A program made the translations under genes and the position numbers. Of a stretch of 64,000 nt of DNA, positions 12,324 to 24,571 are shown one piece after another (positions within the stretch are counted from its first letter, which is position 1; each line of letters starts with the position of its first letter). Under the pieces are notes generated by a model. That model worked only from the letters and a program-made list of their open reading frames with translations. It was not told where the DNA came from and searched no databases. Source of the stretch: Antennarius striatus (taxonomy: Eukaryota > Chordata > Actinopteri > Lophiiformes > Antennariidae); contig NC_090785.1 in the NCBI RefSeq assembly GCF_040054535.1, forward strand, positions 20,527,001 through 20,591,000, in the 5' to 3' direction.

Positions 12324-14470
12324 ACTGGCCTTGCGAAAGTATTGATCCCCCGAGAACTTTCTGACATTTTGCCACATTTCAGGCTTTAAACTAAAAGATA
12401 AAAAACAAAATATTTTTCAAGAATCAAAAACATGTGAGACACAATCATGGAACCAAAGTGGAAGCAAGTGGAACCAAATTTATTTAACATTTTATATTGT
12501 GTTTACAAATAAAAAACTGAAAAGTAGGATCCATCCATCTTCCACCGCTTATCCGCAGTCGGGTCGCCGGGGCAGCAGCTTCAACTGGGTCCCAAGACGT
12601 TCCCAGGCCAGTGTTGAGATATAATCCCTCCACCTGGTCCTGGGCCTGCCCCGAGGTCTCCTCCCAGGTGGACGTGCCAGAAACACCTCCCTAGGGAGGC
12701 GTCGCGGAGGCATCCGCACCAGATGCCCAAAACACCTCAACTGACTCCTTTCCACGCGAAGGAGCAGCGACTCTACTCTGAGCCCCTCGCAAACAGCAAT
12801 GTTTCTCACCTTATCTCTAAGGGAGACACCCTTAGAGATGAGGTGAGAAACCAGCTATCCGTCTGAGAAAGCCCATTTCAGCCGCTTGTATCTGCGATCT
12901 CGTTCTTTCGGTCATGACCCATCGTTCATGACCATAGGTGAGGATAGGAACGAAGATTGAACGGTAGATGGAGAGCTTTGCCTCTCGGCTTAGCTTCCTC
13001 TTTGTGACAACTGTGCGATAAAGCGACTGCAATACGGCTCCTGCTGTCCCAATTCTCCGTCAAATCTCACACTCCATTGTTCCGTCACCCGTGAACAGGA
13101 CCCCAAGATACTTAAACTCCTTCATTTGTGGAAGGACCTCATTCCCCACTTGGAGAAGACAGTCCACTGGTTTCCTGCTGAGGTCCATGGCCTCGGATTT
13201 GGAGGTGCTAATCATCATCCCCGTCGCTTCACACTCGGCTGCTTACCGGACCAGTGAGCTCTGCAGGTCACAGGCTAATGACGCAAACAGGACCACATCA
13301 TCTGCAAAAAGCAGCGATTGTAGTAGGATGTGCAAAAGTATTGGCTCCCTTTGTGTTAATACTTTTGGTTATGATCACAACCGCAAGTCTTTTTGGGTAT
13401 ATCTCTGTAAGTTTTGCAAATCTTGAGACAAAAATTTCTGCCTATTCCTCCTTACCAAACAACTCAAGTTCTTTAAAGTTAGATGGAGATCGTTTCTGCA
13501 CAGCAATTTTCAGATCTTTTCACAGTTGCTCTCTTGGATTGAGGTCTGCACTTTTGCTTGGCCATTCTAACACCTTTATATGATTAATTTTAAACCATTC
13601 TATTGTGGATTTGAATTTATATTTAGGATTATTGTCCTTTTGGAAGGTGAACCTCCGCCCCATCCTCAGGTCTTTTGCAGACTCCAACAGATTTTCTGCC
13701 AGAATCTGGCTACATCCAACTTAAAAGATCCCAGTCCCTGCTGAAGAAAAACAACTCCAGAGCATGATGCTGCCACCACCATGTTTGACGGTGGGAATGG
13801 TGTTTTCAAGGTGATGTGCAGTGTTACTCTTAAGCCAAACGTAGCATTTCGCAATTCAGCCCAAAAAGTTCAATTTTGGTCTCATCTGACCAGAGCACCT
13901 TGTTCTACATGTCATCTGTGTCTCCCATCTTGCAAACTCCAAATGGGCCTCTTTATGGTTTTCTTTCAGAAATGGCTTTCTCCTGCCACAACTAATAGTT
14001 GTCTTGTGGACATATTGTCCCACCTCAAGCTGTGTATTTCTGAAGGTCATCCAGCGTGATCATGGGCCTATTGGTTGCTTCTCTGCTTAGTTTCCTCCTT
14101 GTTTGGGCTGTAAGTTTATAGAGGGGCGGCTAGGTCTTGGTACGTTTGCAGTGGTTTTATGCTCTCTTCATTTTGATAGTATTGCTTGCACAGTGCTCCA
14201 GGAGACGTTTAAATATTGTGAAATTTTCTTGTATCCCACTCCTGCTTTGAACATTTCCACAACTTTATCTTGGACCTGCCTGGTTTGTTCTTTGGTTTTC
14301 ATGACGCTGTTTGTGCTCCAGTGTTCCTTGCACAGAACTCTGAGACCATCACAGAGCAGGTGCACTTAAACTGAGACCAAATTTTCAGTTTGTTATCTTT
14401 AAGTTTGAAGCCTGAAATGTAGCAAAATGTCAAAAGGTCCTTGGATTGCCAATACTTTCACAAGGCACTG
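12324..14470 (-). mobile_element. Tc1-type DNA transposon, interrupted by a LINE
   Basis: Termini read ccttgcgaaagtattg (left) and, on the other strand, CAGTGCCTTGTGAAAGTATT (right), typical of fish Tc1 elements. Internal arms share the cacatttcaggctt block near both ends (12375 and 14405). The minus-strand transposase is decayed: helix-turn-helix AGVGYKKISQYLNVSWSTV (14168-14300) and DDE-domain remnants such as [17 protein letters not shown] (13690-13790). A LINE A fragment is inserted at 12531-13321. Confidence 0.88.
12531..13321 (-). mobile_element. LINE family A 3' fragment inserted in Tc1
   Basis: Starts with the (ATCC)n 3' tail and runs through RCFGHLVRMPPRRLPREVFL and YGHERWVMTERTRSQIQAAE to the region just downstream of the RT catalytic motif, closely matching 49079-49890. 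It is flanked by the 8-bp duplication AGTAGGAT (12523-12530 and 13322-13329). Confidence 0.88.
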
Positions 14471-14835
14471 AAAGTTCTCATCTTGCAGCAGGACAATGTC
14501 ATTTACTTTAGCATGTCCCCTATTCTTGGTCCATTTTTGTCGTTGCTGCAGATTATGTAAATACTCCTTTCTTCCACGTGGTCCAAAACTCATTCGACAG
14601 AAACTTAACTGCTGGTATATATTCTTTAGTGTAGCTTGATCTTGGTTTCAGACTTTCATACCTTTCACTTGTAGACCTGTCACCGTCTCACTAGACACAA
14701 CCTTTGTTCTTCACATGATTGTGGATACCTTGAGCTTTACTGGCTCTTTCGCCACATTCAAGTGTGTCAGCAAGCTATATCCTTTAAGATGAAGGTGGTG
14801 TCAACTCTGGGCGTCGAGTTCAGTCGGTGTAGATA

Positions 14836-15360
14836 CACTGCCTGGCCAAAAAAAAAGTCGCCATCAAAAAAGTCACACTCATATTTTGTTGGACTGCATT
14901 TAGCTTTGATTACAGCATGCATTAACTGAAATATTGTTTTGATGAGTTAATGCAATATCTCAAGAGTTATTTCCATCCAGTGATGCGATATTTTTTTATA
15001 TTTCTCATCAAGCTCTTGCATTTATGATGATGACCACTATGTAAAGCCATCTCCAGCACTCATTGAGATTCTTCCTTCAAAGAATCTCAACGAGTTTAAG
15101 GTCTGGACTCTGTGGTAGCCACTAGAATGCATGTATGAAAATGATGTCTCATGCTCCCTGAACCCCTCCCTCACAATTTCAGCCCAATGAATCCTGACAT
15201 TGTCATTTTGGAATAAGCCCATTCAGGTATGGTCTAGGTTCAGCAACAGTGTGTGCTCAAAGAATAAGATCAGTTGGATTACCTGAATATACTGAATGAC
15301 CAGGTTATTCTCTCAATGGATTATTTTTTCCCCCAAAGGCACGGGCATATTCTCTGCATT
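14836..15360 (-). mobile_element. Second Tc1-like fragment (CACTGCCTGGCC terminus)
   Basis: TA followed by cactgcctggccaaaaaa marks a Tc1-like end at 14836. On the minus strand LFQNDNVRIHWAEIV and EHETSFSYM (15037-15222) match the DDE region of a different Tc1 lineage. The far end is lost. Confidence 0.75.
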
Positions 15361-16587
15361 GTGCGTGCTCTGTACTTCTATGTTTAGAAAACTGTGGTAG
15401 GCAAGGACTAAGTGTTGTGTTATCTGTGCTTGTGTAAGCAGATGCATTTTGTGGTTATTTCCATGGTTAAATAGAATTTCCCAACAGTTTTGAATACTGT
15501 TGTGATACTGGCGTGAGTCCTCAGAAGTGCACATGTGATGTTCCTCACAGTGTGTGTTGTTGTTAAACCCAAAACTCTCATGGACTGATGTGTCCAGTTT
15601 GAAGTCCTGACAGTTGTCAGTCCTTTGAAACTTGCTTTTCCCTCAATTCTCCCTCAAGGCTCCTCTTTCTCCATCTATGTTTTCAACACAAATAAAATGC
15701 AGTTGGAGTTGAAAACATTCCTGTACGCTCAGAGACATTACTTTTAGCTTTTCATACAGGATGATTTTATTCATAGTAGCATATGAGGGCTGAGGTTCTA
15801 TTGATGTTCATTGAGGTTTGGTAGCCAAGAGGAGCAAAGACTATTTTTTTCCTGCAAATTGAAACCAAATAGAGCTGCCGCAGAGTCGTCGGTTCTTCAC
15901 AACTGTGCATATTTGTACATTTTTACAAGGCAGTGAGCTCGAAGGAGTTTTTCCAATTCAAATAACAGGAGAGGCCAAACACAGAGCAAGTTCTGCTAAA
16001 GACAATTAACTTCAGCGAGTCATGTATTCAGTTTGGTCTGGATGATTATGTAAAGATTTTGGTCCTGTTTTGTCTCAAAACTTGGTGGAAGGATCCGTTG
16101 CTCTTGAACGGGGTTCTGCGTCACTGGATGATTCACACAACAGGGCGAGACTCTTTTATGAAATATATTTAGATGAACTAAATCTGCATATGTTTCACTG
16201 CTATTTCATATTTGAAAGTGTTAAGTAGGAGCTGATGACTGACTTCTGATATCACTCTTGTAGAAAGATGAAGACCTTAATTTTCTGCGAGCATCAAATG
16301 AAACAATGGCGCTGGCTTTTATGGATATGAGCAAACTATGAATTTTTTTACATCACTTTTCCCCAAATGAAGGAAAAACCAGTGGCCTCTAATCAGGATG
16401 CATTACAGAACTGAAAGCTCCTTGAAAAATGGGAAGGAGCTTTCGAAATGAAAATGTGTCCTGAGTGGTTCACCAAAGAGTTTTACATAGACAGTAGAAT
16501 TATAGAAAACTCTGGCTCAGAACAAAAGCTCTGAACCGCTGCTCTTAGGATGCAGCAGATCAAGCGTCTTCAAATAAGAAGAATCAG
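15361..16587. other. No gene recognised
   Basis: AT-rich sequence without long ORFs, recognisable repeats or splice-linked exons. Confidence 0.4.
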
Positions 16588-16907
16588 TGTCACGGTTCGG
16601 CGTGGCAGTGCTGCTGTGTGGCAGGGAGAGGCCAAGCTGGTGGGTGGAGCCACGGCTCCACACCTGAGACTCATCCACACACCGTGGTGATCATCTCACC
16701 TAAACTTGTTTTGAGCTACTGACTCTAAGGCTTTTTAAGCCTGGCTCAATGAGAGCTCAGAGCTGGTTCATTGCTCATGTTTGGTTCCTGGTAGTCTGTC
16801 CTGATTATTAGTTTCTTGTCTGTCTGGAGAATTTTTACGTTTTGTTTTGGAGGGAAGATTTGCTTTTGGTGTCCTGCACTTGGGTCCATATTCCGCACCT
16901 CGTGACA
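16588..16907. mobile_element. Solo LTR (320 bp) with 5-bp target duplication
   Basis: The segment begins TGTCACG and ends CGTGACA, a perfect 7-bp TG...CA inverted terminal repeat. It is flanked on both sides by ATCAG (16583-16587 and 16908-16912). No coding sequence. Length, TG/CA ends and a 5-bp duplication fit a solo LTR left by LTR-LTR recombination. The family is unknown. Confidence 0.85.
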
Positions 16908-16912
16908 ATCAG

Positions 16913-17273
16913 AGCTCCAAATATCTGACAATCGTGGACCCTCTGCTTTCTGAGCTGAGGAGCCTAGTGAGACAGAAGCTAACGCAGTTGGCTTGGGAAG
17001 AAAACGTTCAAAGCAGACATGCTTTGAACATGCTTTTTAGATTCAGATTAACGCTATTAAAACTAATCAGCAGGTAAACGAGGGAGGAGTTTAACCACTA
17101 TTTCAATCTACAGCAGGGGTGTCAAGCTGACTGGTTCAGTGTTTATTAAAACATATTGAAATGAACATAGTCATTGAACCAAGTGCTAACACAGTGTATA
17201 TTAGTTAATTAAATGAATAAAGCAATACTTCGTTATGGCTCTGTCAGTAAATTAAAGGGGAAACAATTTCAAC
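16913..17273. other. No gene recognised
   Basis: Short unassigned stretch between the solo LTR and a SINE-like repeat. Confidence 0.4.
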
Positions 17274-17612
17274 AGGGGCGGCGCAGTGGTTAGCCCTGCC
17301 GGCGGACCCGGGTGCGGAGTTCGCATGCTCTCCCCATGTCTGAGTGGGTTCTCTCCGGGTTCTCCGGCTTCCTCCCACCTCCAAAAGCATGCGCTTCAGG
17401 TTGATTGGCGGTTCCAAATTGCCCAACCATGCACACACACACTCATTCGAGTGTGTGTGTGCATGGTTGTATGTCTTTGCGTGTGGCTCCGCGGTGCACT
17501 GGCGTTGTGCCCGGAGTGTCCCCCGCCTCACGCCCTATGCCGCCGAGATATGCTACGGCTCCCTGTGACCCGCTGAGGCGGATACAGCGGTGAAATATGA
17601 AGATGACTGACT
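17274..17612 (+). repeat. tRNA-headed SINE-like dispersed repeat, copy 1
   Basis: Begins ggcgcagtggttagc (A-box-like), continues with cgcatgctctccccatgtct and ttctccggcttcctcccacc, and ends in a cgctgag.cgg.tacagcgg tail. Related copies lie at 33145, 44955, 53112, 60553 and 61985. Confidence 0.75.
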
Positions 17613-17736
17613 GACAGTTTCAACAGGCAAACAGCAAAAAGTAAATGTCCTTCAAAAACAAAAATCTAAAACAAAATCAAATAATATCAAGATAAATGCA
17701 TAAATGAAATTGCATGCATTATAAACTGATAAAGGA

Positions 17737-19225
17737 TTGCTAAATCAAACATGGCAGAGAGGACTGAGGAGAGTAGGCAGGAGTACAGCTTATGATGACT
17801 TGTATGCTAGGTTGGACAGTAAGGAGGGAGAGACTGATCTATACAGGATGGCAAGACAAGAGACAGACAGGAAGGACGTGCAGCAGGTTAGGGTGATTAA
17901 GGTAGGGATGGAAGTCTATTGACAGGTACCAGTAGTGTGATGGGAAGATGGAAAGAGTACTCTGAAGAGTTGATGAACGTGGAAAATGAGAGAGAACAAA
18001 GACTAGAAGAGGTGACTGTTGTGAACCAGGAAGTAGCAAAGATTAGTCAGGATGAAGTGAGGAGGGCACTGAAGAGGATGAAGAGTGGAAAGGCAGTCGG
18101 TCCTGATGATATACCTGTAGAGGTTTGGAAGTGTCTAGGAGATTCTGACTGAGTTGTTCAACAGGATCTTAGATAGTGAGAAGATGCTTGAGGAATGGAG
18201 AAGTGTGCTGGTGTACATTTTTAAGAACAAGGGACACGCGAAGAGTAACTACAGAGGAATAAAGCTGAGAGAAATATGTTAGAACGGTGCAGGACATGTA
18301 TGAGGACTGTAAGACAGTGGTGAGGTGTGCTGTAGGTGTGACAGAGGAGTTCAAGGTGGAGGTGGGACTACATCAGGGATCAGCTCTGAGCCCTTTCCTA
18401 TTCGCTATGGTGATGGACAGGCTGGCAGACAAGGTTAGACAGGAATCTCCATGGACTATGGAGTCGAAGACAATGATGAAATTGTGATCTGCAGTGAGAG
18501 CAGGGAACAGGTGGAGGAGAACCTAGAGAGGTGGAGGTTTGTCCTGGAAAGGAGAGGAATGAAGGTTAGCTGCAGTAAGACAGAGTACATGTATGTGAAC
18601 GAGAGGGACCCAAGTGGACGAGTGAGGGAGAAGCGATCAAGAAGGTGGAGGATTTTAAGTACCTAGGGTCAGTCCAGAGCAATGGAGTGTGGAAAAAAAG
18701 TGAAGAAGCGTGTACAGGCAGGATGGAACGGGTGGAGAAAAGTATCACGTTGTGATGTGTGATAGAAGAGTTTCAGCTAAAATGAAAAGGTGTACAAAAC
18801 TGTGGTGAGACCAGCGACGTTGTTTGGCCTAGAGACAGTGTCCCTGAGGAAAAGACAGGAGACAAGAGTTGGAGGTTGCAGTGATGAAGATGTTGAGGTT
18901 CTCTTTGGGAGTGACCAAGAATAGGATCAGGAATGAGTACATCAGAGGGACAGCACATGTTAGAGGTTCTGGAGATAAAAGTCAGAGAAGCCAGACTGAG
19001 ATGATTTGGACATGTCCAGAGGAAAGACAGTGAATACATTTGGTAGGAGGATGCTGAGTTGAACTGCAGGAGGCCTAGAGGAAAGACCAAAGAGGAGGTT
19101 TATGGATGTAGTGAAAGAGGACATGAAGGTAGTTGGTGTGAGAGAAGAGGATGCAGAAGACAGGGTTAGATGGAGGCAACTGATTCACTGTGGCGACCCC
19201 TGAAGGGAAAAGCCTAAAGGAAAAG
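17737..19225 (+). mobile_element. LINE family B (RTE-like), decayed copy
   Basis: Plus-strand reading contains ALKRMKSGKAVGPDDIPVEV (18065-18125), [20 protein letters not shown] (18335-18400), [20 protein letters not shown] (18490-18550) and the 3' end with ctgaagggaaaagcc and an AAGAAGAA tail (19198-19230). Several frameshifts and internal deletions, including the RT catalytic FADD. At 17885 it keeps the uninterrupted site into which a hAT jumped in the 40-44 kb copy. Confidence 0.88.
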
Positions 19226-19249
19226 AAGAAGAATCATTAAATGCTGCTA

Positions 19250-19520
19250 TTTTACAAAGTTACAGGCATTTCCACTGTATAACATCACACATCATTGTAC
19301 AAAATGTGAATGTCAATGTGAACAAAATGTCTGAAAAATGTACATGTATTTCTTTCAGAACAGGACCCTAAGCCAGGCCACAACTGGACCTCAGCAATCA
19401 AAGCAGGACCCTTGCATATAACATACTACTCATCTCATGAAGACCAAGATTTTTGTCTTTTACAATTCAAGTGGGCAAAATCACTTATATTTAAACTAAT
19501 GAAAATTGCTGCTGTAATTT
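19250..19520 (+). repeat. Dispersed repeat, partner of 50640-50970
   Basis: Shares gaacaggaccct.ag.caggccacaactggacct and surrounding sequence with 50640-50970 in the same orientation over about 270 bp. Family not recognised. Confidence 0.65.
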
Positions 19521-19539
19521 GATTCTTTTAATAAGCCAT

Positions 19540-19694
19540 GTACCTTGCTATGATCCAAGGTTTTGAACAAGTGTGATACTGGTGTGTGGCCACAGCGTTT
19601 GCACATCTGGTTTTGCTCACAGTCGTTCTCAGTGTGCTCAAGAAGCTTGTATATTTGCCCAGACATATGAAAAATTAGAGGGAACATTGGTGAT
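19540..19694 (-). mobile_element. Possible hAT terminus (TGTTCCCTCTAA type)
   Basis: On the minus strand the sequence starts AATGTTCCCTCTAATTTTTC, similar to the element starting at 48244. Only one end is seen. Confidence 0.4.
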
Positions 19695-20034
19695 CACAGA
19701 TGTCAACAACCAAAATTTAAAAATCCACCATTGATTGAAGAACTTGGAAGAACTAAATAGATTGGATACTAAGAGACAATTATATTTACGGGAGCAGTCA
19801 TAACTGTTCGAAAACTAAAACTCCATCAAAACTGACGCCCTAAATGTTCATAGACTAAAAACAAACAGTAGCGTTTCATTTCAAACATACAAAGCATTCT
19901 GTGCAGTGTCCTCTGGTGGCAAGGCTAGAAGGCTGGCAGGGTTTGCTGGGTTATAGAAGAAACAACCATGGAAAGATCTCATGGGCAAAAAACAAAATAC
20001 AAAAAAACAAAACTGGAATGTCGTTCGTGATTTA

Positions 20035-20172
20035 ACATCCATCCGTTCATTTTCTTGTACACAATTGCAATTGTTTCGCTTCAGTTGCTGATCCATCTCG
20101 TGGGTCACAGGTCTGCTGGACCCTAAATCATCTGTCTGCAGGCGAGAGGCGGGATACACCTCAGATACACCT
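20035..20172 (+). repeat. L2-like LINE/SINE 3' fragment
   Basis: catccatccgttcattttct, then gggtcacaggtctgctgg and gcgagaggcgggatacacc is the common fish L2-type 3' sequence. Confidence 0.55.
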
Positions 20173-21468
20173 TCTCATTGCAGCACTGTGCATTCACAAG
20201 TGCATTCTCATTCACAAGTGTGCAGCTATATGGAAGGATCTGAGTACGTTAACTAGGTAGCAGCAGGTGTCACTCAGAGGAGCAAATGTGTCAATCAGCA
20301 GAAACGTAAATAGAAGAGAACTGTATAAAAACACAAGAAATGATGAGCAATGAGGCAGAATAAATGAGCTTAAAACATACTGTAAGACAATGGCTATGTG
20401 GTTAGCTGTTGACAAGGCAACTGTCCAGCCATCTAGAGACCTGAGAGACAAACAGGAAGTAGAGTGAGAACTGAGTGACAAATGAAACTGAAAGAGCCCC
20501 CGCTCTGGTTATACTGGTGCAGTGGTCTACATTCAAAGCATATGCCTGCAAAGGTATTGCAGCGTGCAGCATGGGCGCCTCTATGCTGTGCTGCAACACC
20601 GCCTGCAGCGACTTGCGATGCGTCAGCATCAAAGCTTGATTTGTTAGCAACCCTTCTTCCAGGAAGGACGTGCAGCATTCTCTCAACCTGGAACTTTTCT
20701 GCAGAACACAAACCAGAAAAATGGACTGGAGCAGGTCGGAAAACAGCACAGAATAAATTGGAAACATTTTTATTTGGATTTCCATGTTGATTCACATGTA
20801 GTTATTATGAACAAAAGAGACAATGGTGACATGAGGTGAACGTCTTTTCTTCACTATCAGCTGAGCAGCTCCCTTTATTACTTTTGATCCAGCGGTAATG
20901 TCCGGGTGAACAGCTCTTAACTGACAGCAGCTTTCAATGCTGCTCCAGGCTGCAGAGACGTCCCCATTAGACACCCCAACAAAGAACCGGACTGATAAGT
21001 GCACTTTATCCTCTGATAGACCTCTTTATAATAATCATGATCAGGCTATGAGAGACTGGCGAATATTAGATTAACACATGATTCCTTACTGAAAACATGA
21101 ACATACTATTCCCACCAGTCCCATCTGCACTGCTGCAATCAAGATACGGATCAAGCCTGACTTAAAGGAATGAGGCCCATTTAAATAAGTATCAGCATCT
21201 GATGCTGCGACATAAGACCAGAGGGGATGGAGCTGCTTTGACACAGAAGCGAAGAAAACAGTTCAAAGGCACAAAGTAAAACAAAAACAAATTTAAGCAC
21301 ACAGGAACAGACACCGCTCTCACTGCAGCCGACCAAGATAAAGGCACCTGAGGAACGACCTGGCAGTGACGTCGACCGTGTCCAAAGGCTTTTGATTCAA
21401 AGTCACATGTTGTGTCCAGTGTAAGTCTCTCTAGTGCTGTAGTTACAGGATCACAGCCCCATCCTGTT
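20173..21468. other. Unassigned; overlapping ORFs on both strands at 20402-20795
   Basis: The 20433-20795 minus ORF (120 codons) and the 20482-20790 plus ORF (102 codons) overlap; neither resembles a family I know. No splice context was identified. Confidence 0.35.
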
Positions 21469-21476
21469 TCCTACAG

Positions 21477-22775
21477 CAGTGTTTCCCAACCTCTGAGCTG
21501 CTGCACACTGGTGTGTCATGAGCGAACATCAGGTGAGCCGCGTGAAATAATTCGCTTTACCTTAATTGGTCGAAAAAATGTTACTGTTGAGTGTTCGTGC
21601 CGAGATCTAGATTCTTGTGTCTGGCAGAGTAATGCAGTACTCTTCGAAACCTCTAGGTGTCAACATGTTTGCAGCAGCAGGTGGTTATTCACTTTCTTAG
21701 GGATTTACTTTTACCCCGTTGTGCTTCGTGTGTGGCGAGGCAGGAGTGCTATGGTCCTAAACGAGCTCAAACACCATCTCTAAACAGATTCTTTTATTAG
21801 CCTGCATGAAAACAATGAGAAACAAGAAACGTTTGAGAAATGGCATGAAATAGAAGGCAAGATCCACCAAAGCACATCTTGCAGAACACGTAGCTAAAAA
21901 CAATAAATTCCTACGCTGTGGCAGAGCCATAATCAATGAGATGCTCGGCCATGAAGCAGTCAAAGAAATACCCAGAGTCCCTCTATCTGATAACGTATTG
22001 ATGACGTGTCTACAGACAATGAATGTGTTGAACAAGATACAGATCAATAACAAAGACATTGAACTTGACGAGTCCTCCGATAGTAGTGGACATTTTCAAC
22101 TCTTGCTCAGTGTGCATTTTGTGAAGAGACTTTTTTTTTTTTTTTTGCAAATAGGACAATAACAGGAGAGGACGTTTTCAGGTCACATTGGAATATCTTG
22201 AATGAGAAGGACTTATGTGTTAAAAACTGAACGAGTGTCTCTGCTGATGGATGGAGCCACATGGTCGGATCGTGCAGCGCTGGGCCGTGTAAGCACACGG
22301 GAGCTGGGAAAGGAACAAAGTGTTTCTGGCAAATGAGGGGTCTGATTACACAAAGCTGCTTTTAAGTAATGGTGATGTGCAAGTCTGGCACATCTGAATG
22401 AACTAAAGACAGGAACGCAAGGCCGAAATGTAGTTCTGCTTACAAGCATTCGTACATGGATTCCATTCGATGTGCCAACCATGGCATGTTTACACTCAAC
22501 AAATAATGGAAAGATGTCAACACTGCTGCATTTTAGGAGATAATCGGTAGACATTTGAAAAACCTTGAGAAGACGTCATTTTATTTCTGTTCAGCCTCCA
22601 CTGAATGCTGTGACTGGTTATGGACTAGTTCAGCGTCAGTTTTCTTCTATATAAAAAAATATATTTTAAAAAATTAGGCTATAAAGTGTCATTTTGTAAC
22701 ATTTTTGGCTGGTGGTGTGCCTTGTGATTCTTTTTACTGAAGTGTGCTGTGACGCAAACAGATTGGGAAACACTG
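21477..22775 (+). mobile_element. hAT transposon (Charlie/ZBED5-like) with 8-bp target duplication
   Basis: Ends are CAGTGTTTCCCAACC and, on the other strand, CAGTGTTTCCCAATC. The element is flanked by TCCTACAG (21469-21476 and 22776-22783). The interior keeps fragments such as AEHVAKNNKFLRCGRA and HEAVKEIPRVPLSDNVLM (21880-22010), typical of the hAT transposase start in ZBED5-like genes. The rest is deleted, so it is non-autonomous. Confidence 0.9.
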
Positions 22776-22783
22776 TCCTACAG

Positions 22784-24571
22784 GACGTGAAGGCAGATTG
22801 GGATGCGCGCCTGAGCTGTTTCCAGATGCACTTACATGACCACATATTCTTCAAATTCTGTTACGCAATATAAAATCAGACCACTTCGGCACCAATATTA
22901 CCTCATAAAAGACAAGAAATAAGACACAAATTACATTTGTTGCCATCATTTTGTGCATATAGTTGTTAAAAAGTTTCTATTTAAGACACCATGAATAAAG
23001 TTACTGTACTTTCAGCGAAGAGGAGAACGGAGAGGAGCCCAAACAGACCAGACCTACAGCGTCAGCGCTCTCAAGTCAAGTGGGAACAAACAGTCTTCTG
23101 GATCAGACCTCAGGCTAACATGAGTTCCCCTCTAAATGCACAGGATTAGCAGCAGACACCCCCCCCCCGCCCGGACAACACCTCCAGCTGTGTTTCACAT
23201 CAGGTTAAAACATAACAATCCCTGAAAGCTACCTGTGCATCACTCAAAGAGAAAAGCATAGTTTGTATAGCTCTATGAAAGGCACACACCTTCAGGAAGG
23301 CATCTTTCATATTCACACCAGTGCTGACACACAAACACAAGCAATGTGCATCATTAATACATACAGGAGACACAAACACATTGTTCTGTCTGGTCAGACA
23401 GACACTCGTCTATTCTCCATCGGGGCGACTCGGGGCTTCATGATGCCATCATTCCTCATCTGGATCAAAGACAGTCTTGTTGCCAGTAGACCAGGTCCAG
23501 GAACACACTTTCACATGGGAATGCACTCTCATTCCATGTCGTGTTTCATGCCACTTTCAACATTTGTGCTCACACCATTTTCAGATAATAATTTTCTACA
23601 ATTCGTAACGGGGAAACTCATCTGCACCTTTAGAGATGCATTACTTTAAAAATGCTTTCCTTGAACTATATTTTCTATGGATGCCACTCTCTTCCTTTAA
23701 CAAGTTTCTTTTCCTGTTTTTATGTTCTTAAATCTTCATGGTACTTGACTTCTTTGCTGTCAAGTATAGAGTAAGTACAGAGTAAGATGCTCTGTGAAAA
23801 CCCTGCACAAATTGTCATTAACTCACTGGCTGTCAGTGATGTCTGTAGATGTTTGTGATAGACTGTGGGAGACAGTCTGGCGCAGCTTGTCAGTGAAAAT
23901 CAGGCTTCTAATCATGAATTTAGCATCAAACAAAGTTTGCGTATGTCAGTGCTCACCTGCGGTGTTGCTCTGAACGAAGCATCTTACAATCAATTGAGAA
24001 CAGAAAGAAAACACCGATAAACATGAGAGTTCGACGAAGGACATAAGTTTGTACAAAGTGCTGGCAGCCAGTAAAATAAAAAAACAGAATATTAAAAGCG
24101 TCATGTTTTTAAAAGAGAATTAGAAAGTCTCAAAACTACCATCTAACAATATTTTTATGATTTCACATAACAAAGGTTTCCAGTGACTGGTCATGATTAC
24201 AGTTTAGATTAAAACCTGGCATTGCTTCGAAGCTTTTCGTAGGACTCTGCCTCCTAACTTCTTCTCATGTGATGAACTTTTTACTTCCTTTGTCTCTCTG
24301 CTGTGTGAGTGAATTAAACATTGAATTTCTTTGAATTTCTTTAGGGTAGTATCAGAGACGAAGCCCCCCAAAAAAAGGCACCAGACAGAACCTTCTCTAA
24401 GGTTCAAGGATAAACGAGTGAATCTGTGGCCTAGATAGGAGCGACAAGAAAATCAAATGTTTTGAACGTTGCCCTCTTTTAGTCTCCACGCAGCCCTGGT
24501 GAACCAAACAAACCATCTCTCGTTCCTCAGCCCTGGAAGCAGTGTCGATGCTCCTCACCAGGGGTCAAAGG
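22784..24571 (-). other. irf2 3' UTR and downstream flank
   Basis: No separate gene is seen. Part next to 24571 is presumably irf2 3' UTR, but I could not place the poly(A) site. A C-tract lies at about 23159-23168. The 128-codon plus ORF at 23263-23649 has no family resemblance. Confidence 0.45.

Larger units (their letters stand above)
12160..14600 (-). pseudogene. BEL/Pao integrase C-terminal region, split by nested insertions
   Basis: Two minus-strand fragments belong together: 14593-14471, KEYLHNLQQRQKWTKNRGHA and VLLQDEN, and 12323-12160, QWKLGKVVEVFPAADNRYRR. In BEL/Pao polyproteins these are adjacent parts of the domain after integrase. Here a Tc1 element, itself carrying a LINE, separates them. 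Confidence 0.8.

Noticed and set aside
20402..20795. 120-127 codon ORFs on the minus strand plus a 102-codon plus ORF
   Set aside because: Mutually overlapping, no recognisable domain, no splice partners.
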